Shown here in pieces: positions 47,501 to 56,689 of a stretch of 64,000 nt of DNA. The notes under the pieces are model-generated. The model was not told the DNA's origin, did not search any database, and saw only the letters and a list, made by a program, of their open reading frames with translations. Every line of letters begins with the position of its first letter. Positions within the stretch are counted from its first letter, which is position 1. Position numbers and translations under genes: made by a program. The stretch lies in contig NW_023365732.1 of the NCBI RefSeq assembly GCF_000003815.2, positions 176,894 through 240,893 of the forward strand, read 5' to 3'. The stretch is from Branchiostoma floridae. Taxonomy: Eukaryota; Chordata; Leptocardii; Amphioxiformes; Branchiostomatidae.

Positions 47501-49872
47501 ACTCAGACGACCCACTGGACAGCTGGTTCTATGACTCAGTAACACCGCGCGGTTTTGCGTTCGATGGAGCCATGCCTCATGCATGCAAGACTCCCTTGGG
47601 CAGGGGTAGAAACAGCACAGGAACAAGCGAACTCATCCGCACACCAAGCAATATGACCAACGTTCTGAAAGAAGACATTACTCTACATTTAAAGAAAGGC
47701 TACCATCTCGCTATCATACTGGCAAATGTGTCTTTTATCACAGGAGACCGGGGATTGGTAGATGAGTATATGTCGTTATGGGCTCAGCAACTTCAAAACA
47801 ATAATGGGAGAGTTCCGCTGGTAATGGCAATCAATTTACTGGGTGAAAATGTATCGGCTTTTGAAACTCAGGCTCTCACTGCCGAACTGCGAAATGTTAA
47901 GAAAGAAATCTATAGGTTTTCAAGCCTTGCAGTGTCCTTTTTGGCACTACTTCATAACATACAACCGACTACAATCTGGGAAACTATACAGGAGCTAAGA
48001 AACAGTGGAGTCATCGATAATGAGAACTTACACCACCTGATGGTGCTGGTCAGTATCTCAGCAGAACTTAGGCTGCGGACATACATGAGCAATCGTGGTC
48101 AGGTAGAAAACATGTCAGTCTTATGGTCAATGTCGACCAATACCGGCATTGAAGAGAAATTACAGAAAGTGTTTTACATCTCAAATCCAAAACAGCTCAT
48201 GAGATATTACTATACAGAAAGACCCCTGAAGCACTTCATATCACAGTTGACCGACGCTCAGTCGCTAAAAGAACCACCAATCTTCTTTGACAATTCTTCA
48301 GAGCTGAAAGCAAAGGTATATAAAAGTCTGTGTGACTTTGAAAATCTCAAGAAATGCTCAGAACAAACGCTACACAATTATTTATCGAAATATGGTGAAA
48401 ACACTGCACACAGGGATGTTGCAGCCTCACTTGACCACTTGGCTTTTGCTTTGATGAGCCTTGGTGATCATAAAAAGGCTGTACGCTATTATGAACAGTC
48501 ACTACAGATGCGGTGGAGTATGTATGGTAAGGGCACTGCACATCCTGACATCGCCGATTCACTTAGCAACTTGGGTGGAGCCTGGAGCAACCTCGGGGAT
48601 CACAGAAAGGCGATCAGCTATTATGAACAGTCACTACAGATGAAGCTGAGTATCTATGGTGAGGACACTGCACATCCTGACATCGCCAGCTCACTTAACA
48701 ACTTGGGTGGAGCCTGGAGAAACCTCGGAGATCACAGAAAGGCGATCAGCTATTATGAACAGGCATTAGAGATGAAAAGGGGTATCTATGGTGAGGATAA
48801 TGCACATCCTGACATAGCCGATTCACTTAACAACTTGGGTAACGCCAGGGGTGACCTTGGGGATAACAGTAAGGCGATCAGCTATTATGAACAGTCATTA
48901 CAGATGAGGCGGAGTATCTATGGTGAGGACACCGCACATCCTGACATCGCCGCCTCACTTAACAACTTGGGCAGTGCCTGGAGAAACCTTGGGGATCACG
49001 GAAAGGCGCTCTGCTATTATGAACAGTCCCTACAGATGAGGCGGAGTATCTATGGTGAGGACACCGCACATCCTGACATCGCCGATTCACTTAACAACTT
49101 GGGTAACGCCTGGGGAAACCTTGGGGATCACAGAAAGAAGATAAGCTATAATGAACAGGCACTAGAGATGATGATGGGTATCTATGGTGAGGACAATGCA
49201 CATCCTAACATTGCCGGCTCACTTAACAACATGGGTAACGCCTGGGGAAACCTTGGTGATCACAGAAAGGCGATCAGCTATTATGAACAGTCACTACAGA
49301 TGAAGCGGAGTATCTATGGTGAGGGCACTATACATCCTGGCATCGCCGCTTCGCTTTACAACTTGGGTGCCACCTGGAGTGACCTCGGGGATCACAGAAA
49401 GGCGATCAGCTATTATGAACAGTCCCTACAGATGAAGCTGAGTATCTATGGTGAGGACAACGCACATCCTGACATCGCCGATTCGCTTAACAACTTGGGT
49501 GCCACCTGGAGTAACCTTGGGGATAACAGAAAGGCGATCAGCTATTATGAACAGGCATTAGAGATGATGAGGGTTATCTATGGTGAGGATAATGCACATC
49601 CTAACATAGCCTATTCACTTAACAACTTGGGTGGAGCCTGGGGAAACCTTGGTGATCACAAAAAGGCGGTGAGCTATTTTGATCAGGCACTAGAGATGAG
49701 GCGGAATATCTATGGTAAGAACACTGCACATCCTGACATTGTAAAATCGCTTACCAATTTGTGCGTCTCCTGGAGAGAGCTCGGTGATTACAGAAAGGCC
49801 ATTTACTATCTCCAACTAATGGAACAAATGCAGCAGATTATTATAGCCTCAGATAATAGCAGCTGTAAATGA
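41505..49872 (+). CDS. NTase-TPR protein gene 3, intact (six exons, about 1395 aa)
   Basis: Exons: 41505-41608, 41851-42619, 44454-44569, 44694-44744, 45755-45861 and 46832-49872. Every border is AG/GT and the phases (2,0,2,2,1) join without a stop. The start [15 protein letters not shown] is the first in-frame ATG and is conserved in gene 2. Order: N-terminal TPR-like repeats in exon 2, a low-complexity linker (exons 3-4, [11 protein letters not shown]...), a TPR-like helix pair in exon 5 ([20 protein letters not shown]), then in exon 6 a third divergent repeat, a helical stretch, the pol-beta NTase motif [20 protein letters not shown] (hG[GS]x9-13DhE), [17 protein letters not shown], a helical middle region, and 11 TPRs of 44 aa. 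There is no signal peptide, so it is probably cytosolic. The NTase resembles DUF294/GlnD-type domains; its substrate is unknown. The TPR solenoid should bind a protein or peptide. An immune role is speculation. The gene lacks any lesion. Confidence 0.85.
43640..43873 (-). mobile_element. Retroelement Gag fragment with CCHC zinc knuckle
   Basis: The minus strand at 43867-43826 reads [14 protein letters not shown], an exact C-x2-C-x4-H-x4-C knuckle, in an open stretch continuing [13 protein letters not shown]. This is typical of Gag nucleocapsid. It is short, with no protease or RT nearby, so it is a fragment, possibly carried with the adjacent SINE or GGCATCC repeat. Confidence 0.6.
43885..44010 (+). 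mobile_element. tRNA-derived SINE
   Basis: It has pol III boxes: A box TGGCGCAATCGG (43893-43904) and B box GAGTTCGAATCC (43928-43939), spaced as in a tRNA. A conserved tail follows, GTGCCCTTGGGAAAGGCAC (43961-43979), which resembles the central domain of V-SINE-type elements. The tRNA part cannot fold as a working tRNA in full. It is absent from the same intron of gene 2. Confidence 0.7.
44792..45194. mobile_element. TAGCCT foldback element in intron 4 of TPR gene 3
   Basis: The flanks GTTTAAAAT (44783-44791) and CTTTAAAAT (45195-45203) form an 8 of 9 duplication. The ends TAGCCTGGAATCCAGCCG pair, with arms of about 75 bp. TPR gene 2 has the empty site near 18211-18225. It belongs with the elements at 34082 and probably 58413. 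Confidence 0.8.
46040..46800 (-). mobile_element. 5'-truncated CR1/L2-like retrotransposon in intron 5 of TPR gene 3
   Basis: The minus strand encodes the end of a reverse-transcriptase protein ([45 protein letters not shown]), the common C-terminus of CR1/L2/Jockey-type elements. The 3' end is AATAAAGAATAAACAAACAA, with short repeats as in CR1/L2. It is longer than the copy in gene 2 (19438-19773). Confidence 0.8.
48409..49848 (+). repeat. Array of 11 TPR units, 132 bp each (gene 3)
   Basis: Same 44-residue unit as in gene 2, with conserved first and last caps. Three units fewer than gene 2 accounts exactly for the length difference between the two exons (396 bp less the 24-bp longer C-terminus of gene 3, which ends [11 protein letters not shown]). 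Variation is again concentrated at unit positions 6, 13-17 and 33-37. Confidence 0.92.
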
Positions 49873-49884
49873 CCTCTGCTATTA

Positions 49885-50115
49885 GGCCACACTGTCTTAA
49901 TTTCATGGATGACATCCGCGCGCGCATTACTTTTCGCCTGTTCTAAAAAAAATCACCTCCTAGTAGTATGGGATAAGTTTTCTTACAATCATTGGAGGCT
50001 TTTACAATCATTGAAGTAATTTCTGATTTCTACACATTCTTTGATATATTTCCCTACATCTGCCATGCAGGGATTATCACAAGTCATGATGTATTTGAAT
50101 GATAGAACTACTGTC
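49885..50115. mobile_element. Harbinger-like fragment fused to retrotransposon tail (unit C)
   Basis: 49885-49960 is the same Harbinger-like end found after the other TPR genes. It joins at 49963 directly to the retrotransposon piece seen at 31150-31295 in unit B. The junction shows a deletion relative to unit B. Confidence 0.55.
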
Positions 50116-50291
50116 CAAGCAGAGGTTAGTCTCCGGCTGTTATTTAAACGTTTTTAGTAGTTTGTATGGGACTTTATATTTTATACTGTTTTCTTGATAT
50201 CTCACGGTCGAAAAGAGAACAGTAAAAAAAGAGAGCCTGATAAAAACGCCTAAAAAATTCGTCAAAACAGCCGGAGCCTAGCCTCTGCTTG
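50116..50291. mobile_element. Foldback MITE, unit C copy
   Basis: Same position and structure as 429-607 and 31306-31484. Confidence 0.75.
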
Positions 50292-51121
50292 TATAATATG
50301 ATACGACGAACACACCATCAAAATGCGTCAGCATCAAAGGAGGGCATTATTATGGATAGGTACTACTAGTATACAATCGGCGAGTGGGTGTTATGCTTGC
50401 ACAGCTGTACGAAAGTCTGTCGACGTCCAGCGGGTATTGCCCAGACAACTTCGAATATTCAAAGAGTTAGACGTTCTATCCAGAACGATGAGAGAAATGG
50501 GAGAGGAGTTGAGGTCAGTTTGATTGCCAAATCATGTATGTTGAGACTGCCCTTTAACTTATTCTTATCACAGTCATATATCATTCACAGTCCTTGGAAC
50601 CATATTGTCTAATAGTGTACTTCTTTGATCGTTCCTGTCAATATATTAGATATCGGTTACTAGTACTTCAGCTGAGTCTGCCAAGATGAACAATACAACC
50701 TACATGTGCCTCCTGCAAATAAAGACTTGTTGTTTCTTTTGATACACCGTGTTCTGTGGTTTATTTATTGATTCGTCTGGCTAAAATACCAGTCAGCCAA
50801 GGCCGCCCAACTAGCCGAGGCTATTACAAAGGGCTGGCATTGCTCTTCTGTGGTTCAATGCAGCTTTTTTTTCTTTGCTGGATTTTTATTTTGTTGTGCC
50901 TTGTGGAGTATAAACACAGTGTTCAAATTCGGGCTAAAACCTCCCTTATCTAGTCGAATTCGAACTTTGTTCGACGATGTTCGACCTGTCGTAATCCGAA
51001 CCGAACCCGTGATCTGTTTAGGATCATCTGCGTTTATCGCATGAACCAGTGCTGTCGGACCCTTTCCCCCCTAGTGCCTTGCATCAAACAAAATGGTGTT
51101 TCACATATATAAACAATATCC
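50292..51121. other. Unit C spacer, noncoding
   Basis: Matches unit A 1139-1950. Short open frames are not conserved as proteins. No gene seen. Confidence 0.5.
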
Positions 51122-51125
51122 TTAA

Positions 51126-52010
51126 CCCTCAATCACCCGACCTTTTTTTTTGCGACTGAATTGACCGAGTGGGGTCCGAACGGACCCCAAAATGTTTTGT
51201 TCATAAAATCTCAGTCCCAAATCATCATAATTTATGCAAAAGATCAGAAGGACCTCGTTTTGCACTAAACCTATTCTGACCAGAGAGGGGAATTTTGAGG
51301 CTCTCAGCAACTTTTATGTCCCATAACTCATGAACGGCTAGTGCTAAAGCTACGAAACTTGGTAATATATCACAAAATATAGTTAGCAAACATTTGTAGT
51401 TAATAAAGTAAATTGATCATTTTTGGGTTGCCATGGCAACGGAATTCTAAAAGGCATATTTTTGCCAAAATTTGTCAATTTCGATTTAAACAAGCTTTTT
51501 TGGTAAACTACACTTGTTTTCTAAGAACAATTGAATTCTATGAAATTTAATGTTATTTTCATGATTAAAGATTTATAATTTATGCTAATTTCATGCCGTC
51601 ATTTGTCAAAATTCAACATGGCCGCCCTTATTAGCTAAATGACGTCATAATGTCGTCATATTATATGGTGATGACACAATATGGTGATGAATTTTTTTTG
51701 AGGATTTAGTTGTACATGTTTATTATCCTCTGAAAGTTTGGTGGTCATACGATAAGTAATTAAGGAGTTAGTCTCAAAAGTTTGTTTCAGAAACTGCACT
51801 TCTTTGCTGGGGTCCGTTTGGACGGACCACAGACTTTCTTTATAGTTTCCACAGTATTGCACCAATCTTCGTAAAAACTTAGGAGATGGTATTGGAGATA
51901 TTGACTGACAAAGTCACGGAAGGAATTTTATTCTGATCAAAAATGTTCAAATGGCACTTTAAAATGTACGCCTGGGGTCCAAATGGACCCCACTCGGGTG
52001 TTTGAGTGTT
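51126..52010. mobile_element. Unit-C-only element with GGGGTCC palindromes
   Basis: It is inserted at a TTAA (51122-51125) that is intact in unit A (about 1946-1949); the right duplication has drifted. The ends pair as CCCTCAATCACCCGA and the inverse of CACTCAAACACCCGA. Just inside each end lies a palindrome, GGGGTCCGAACGGACCCC at left and GGGGTCCAAATGGACCCC at right, with a third version near 51809-51830. It is non-coding and perhaps piggyBac-related. Confidence 0.65.
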
Positions 52011-54942
52011 GTAACAGTTATATCTCTGCTGTCACTTTGTTGGTGACCGTTGACATGTAACAAAGCTGTTAGTGTTTGTGACCTAGCCTTGCAAGGGTTG
52101 TTGACACCGGCATCAATTTCCCCTGCGGCATAACATGCGTGCAAACATCGTATAAGACTGCAACCAAGAGGAGTCCACCTGACGGCTCAAAATAACTGCA
52201 ACGGTTTTCCAGAGATATTGGTTTGTTTTCTTTTTGGAATTCTTTAATACTGCTCTTGATTTCAAATTATTGGAAATTGATTGCGGAAAATGTACTTTTT
52301 ACACATATCTGTTGTCGTCACCTAGCTTAAATGACCAAATACAATGACTTTATTTTCTACAACATATCCCTTTAAAGGGATATAATGTAAAAAATAAAGT
52401 CACTGTTTTCGGTCATTTTCCTACATCATGAGTTGAGTCTACCTTATTACACTGCACAGCAATATTCACAACGTATTAATACAGCTTTGCTGTGCCGTGA
52501 GGACGTCTTGAAATATGCGCACTTCCCTCCGCCGCTGGAGTTGTCCGCCATTTTATCCAACTCTCCAACGAACCAAAGTGCGCTCTGGAACGCGTTCGGT
52601 GGTTCTCTCGAATCGTTACTGAAATTTGTTGATGATGATGCCCCGAAAGTTTGAGTTGTGCACTTTATGTCTGGGTGAGGCAGAGAACTTATTGATATCC
52701 TAGTTTAGGGTAGAAGTGGGTATAAGCCGTAAAGATTCCCATTCAGCTTTAAGGTGATGTAACCATATATATTGTTATTGTCGTGAAAGACGCGCAGGTT
52801 TGATGTATTTTTCAGTATTATGTATTTGTACATTTTACCCACTTGCTGCATATGATTATGGGTGAACTAATAATATATGTCTCGCAAATATCAAAATGAA
52901 AAGTATAGGTTGTGAGTGGGGGATTTCACTTACAATGGGGGTGGCGCGAATTATATTTTCTGTCCTTCTGCTCAAAGTTCGCTTGTCACTGATGCGGTAT
53001 TTCGCACAGAATAATAGGTTATGTAAAGACATTTTCATTCAACGAAGAAACGTGCCATTTATGTTGACAAAAAGAGTCTACTCCCCTGCATAATGGTATT
53101 GTCAAGTGGTCATTATTTAGACTATTTGGCTAATTAATGACTGTCCAGAGACATTGTCCTAAATCTGTATGTATGCTGTAGATTACACAATAACGAAATG
53201 TTTTACGAGCGTGTTGCAATGTGTATATTTTGATTTTGTCTAAAAGGTGACCATAAATATATAATTAAGACCACACTGATTTGATTTTATGGATGACAAG
53301 TCAAGATTGATTTTAACCTTGCAATATATATGGAAAATCCAAGCTGCTGTACATGTGTCGAGATAATCAAAAAGCAATTATATATTGTATAATAATATAA
53401 TATGTAATATGATCATGTCTTTTTATTTATTTATTCATTTCTGTCATCTTTACCTAGGGTTGTCCAACTCAGTGCTATTGCACTGCTTTGCAGTGGAGCC
53501 CTTTAATATTAACCAATGGCTTTTATCATGGTGTTGTCCAGAGCCAGTTTTCTCTATGTACAGCAATGTTGTAAACCACATGTGGATGAAATCTCCTGGG
53601 TAGCTTATTGCAATGTGTAGATTCTGATTTTTTAAATTCAAATGTGACACTATGATTTGAGGCCACACTGATTTCATTTCATGGATGACATCCTGTGGTT
53701 ACCCAAAAACTGATGCGAGCGTGCGAAAAAAGGAATGTTATAACATACTATGTCTGAAATTCAAATGATAACGAAGATGGTAAGAATGATCAGCCACTAA
53801 AAGGACTGGATGTAAAAACTTAAGATAATAATTTTTGCTCATTAGGCGGTATACGTTTTATATATATATTTGGTTGTCTTGTTTTAGAAGATGTTGTAAC
53901 AAACGTGGGCCTATCAAATGATCCTACGGTGCCCAAGATTACGTCACACTTTAAAAGTAAAATACCTCATAGCATTTGAAAGGAAAATATAAAAATGTTA
54001 TTGTTGTTGTTGTTTTGTTGTTGGCATCCATCTGTCTCGGAAGACAATGGTAGGCAGACAGTTACGCGCCATCCGCCTGGCCTGCACGTGACTTTTTAAG
54101 GTGAAGGAGGGGTGTGGACTTCCTTCTCCACCGTCTCGTCTACTGGTGCACTAAGTCCCACATCCGAATATCAAGAAGACAGACGGATAGTTACTTCAAA
54201 TTGTAATACATTGTATGTACGTTTTACAGTATGGTCGAGAAAGTGTTTGTTTTTAAACGGACGAAAATTGATGGACATTGATGTCGTTTAAAAAATCGAA
54301 TCAACATGGATACAAGACAATGCACGGCGGTGCTGTACTCGAGTAGTTTATCTACATCATCGGCCCCTCAAAAACAGAACACTGTAGATATAACACTTTT
54401 TATTCACTCGCTCGCATCAGTTTTGGAGTTCCCAGAGGATGCCATCCATATAATCACATCAAGTAAAACATTGTACTGACAAGATTTGACTAATGTGTAA
54501 CAGAGGTACCGACAATAATAATTATGAAAACGTTTAGTTTATAGTAAATACGTATGGCCTCCGTTAGCCAGTAATGACCGTGTTTTTTTTTAGTAAATAC
54601 AGCTGGTTTATAGCCATAATTTGAGTGTTCGTTTTATTTAGTTAGATTCTCCGGGTAAGAAATATACAGTAACAGTGCCATACAAAGCATAGTATGAATA
54701 TTATATATTGATTATAATTATGATGTGATTTGATTTATTATAATTGCAACGATAAGTGATCATAAATGTGATTGTGCACGCGGCCACAAGACAATGACTG
54801 AATTCAAGCTTACATATCAGCGTATACGAGGGAACAATCCAAATATTTATATTTCATCACATTTCATAATTTTGCAATTGATGCTAATATGCTATGTAGT
54901 GATACTAATATAGGATTGTTACTTCTGTACGGAGTATTGCAA
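52011..54942. other. Unit C spacer, noncoding
   Basis: Conserved spacer matching 1950-6600 of unit A without its insertions. It includes the hairpin 52329-52418, the GGCATCC repeat 54023-54165 and a Harbinger right-end remnant (54395-54480). No gene seen. Confidence 0.5.
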
Positions 54943-55689
54943 TTGGTGGCCAGCGCCTTGGACATGACCAAGTACATATTTATATGATTTATTTATTTCT
55001 GTATTCTTAATTATCTCAATTGCTAAGCCATACTTTCCATGAAGGCCCTGGGTACACGTATACACAAGAGTCTACGCACAATGCAATACAATGTATATAC
55101 CTGATGAAGACAAGTCCATCATACAAATCAAAATCATACCATCTCTCATAGTCGTTATCAGTGCCAAGTAGTATATCGTATAATCAGGGGTCAGAATTGA
55201 TGTTTTTAGCGTCCTCAAATAGCGGTCAGTCGTGGTCTTTCTAATACCAGTAATAGGGCCTTCACACTGAAACCGAATTAGCAGGAATCAAGCAGAACCA
55301 GCCGGAATGAAGTATTTGCAAAATTCGTGCCACATTCGAGGCCATTCGGGTGGGAATTCCAAATGGACTCCCTTCACACGAGAAGGAATGAGCCAAAATA
55401 CCGTCAGAATGAAAATTCTTTTCTATTCCTGGGAATTCGTAGTGCAATATATACATTTTCACTGCATCGCAGATATTCTTTGGGCCACATTCTGACAGGA
55501 TTAGAAGTGGCTTGCCCTTTTCCGTTCTCCATCGAATGAGATAAGAATGTTTCGAATAATGTTGGAATGCTGTAGAAATTACTAGAAAGCTGGTAGCTGA
55601 TTACAAGCAAATGTACCTCTGTTTTCTACGGCCGGATTCGAGTCTGACTTAGGGAAGCTGCAATGATCATGATATATTTGTATTGTGCC
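54943..55689. other. Unit C spacer with short hydrolase relic
   Basis: Relic SALDMTKYI at 54943-54985, as in units A and B, then noncoding spacer. Confidence 0.45.
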
Positions 55690-55935
55690 TAGTTGCATAG
55701 GAGTGAGACACTCTATCAAATATTTGAAGTACATGAACTTCGACATCAGCGGGGGAGGGGGACACTCTGTTTTCGCAGATGTAGGCCTCTCAAGTTATGT
55801 CATTCGGCAGGGGAAGTATATAGAATTCAACGCCTTGGACATGGCCCGGTACGTGGAGTTCCACCTCAGCGGGGAGGTACACGGTCGGCCCGGTCGCAGA
55901 GGACACTTACGTCATACCCTAAATGTCAGTCACTT
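55690..55935 (+). pseudogene. Degenerate hydrolase exon-3 relic (unit C)
   Basis: Reads NALDMARYVEFHLSGEVHG, then loses frame. Paralogous to 7400-7652 and 36905-37145. Confidence 0.6.
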
Positions 55936-55937
55936 AA

Positions 55938-56139
55938 GGCTTAGGTCACATTTCCAAGTCGGGGCCCGGCCGGGATGTTTAAAGAAACGAAAAACTAAAA
56001 TGTATACCTAGAAATATACACATATCATGCCCATGAATCTTATTTTGACATTTTTTTGTATTTCGATGTCTTTCATATCATTCTTTTCGCTCCTGAAAGC
56101 TGCCCGGCCGGGCCCCGGTTTGGAAATGTGACTTAAGCC
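55938..56139. mobile_element. PIF/Harbinger-type foldback MITE (unit C copy)
   Basis: TAA-flanked 202-bp element identical in position to 7656-7857 and absent from unit B. Confidence 0.75.
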
Positions 56140-56145
56140 TAAGCT

Positions 56146-56445
56146 AAGGGCACAACCCGCCGTAAGTGCAATTTGTCCGTACGTTTTTTGGGAGGCCACG
56201 TCTGCCACGTATTTCTGAAAACGTGTGGAACGACTGGCAAGAGCAGGCAGGGAGTACGGCAACACGGCAACACAGAGTTTTGTCTGCACGTAAAGTTCTA
56301 CGTGTCTGCGTGCTCCAAAATCCGTCGGATTTCCTAAGAGTTCGTATGTAGGCATAACTTTAATACCACTTACGGGTCCCGAAATCTTGCTCACGTTTTG
56401 ACGCGTAGACAGCACGTATTTGCACGTACGGCGGGTTGTGCCTTT
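56146..56445. mobile_element. Inverted-repeat element (unit C copy)
   Basis: Counterpart of 7864-8140 and 37157-37430, with extra sequence near 56350-56410. Confidence 0.55.
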
Positions 56446-56689
56446 AGCTTTAAGCTGGTATGTTATGAAACCTGTACCAAGATGTATGTCCTTTAACTCT
56501 TGTCCATAGTTATGCTCTCCAAACCAGCATGTGCACCGTCCCGAAGGAAACATGAGAGTTTGCAGCTGTTACAATGTCCACCAAGGCACACCCATAAGGT
56601 CACAATGAGTCATAGACTCGTGACTCAACAAACACAGAATGTTTGTTTCAAGCTGATAACTTATACTCATAGGTCTGTAGTAGCGTAAG

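Noticed and set aside
51656-51865. Minus-strand small frame in the unit C element
   Set aside because: Short, low similarity to anything known, and inside a non-autonomous insertion.
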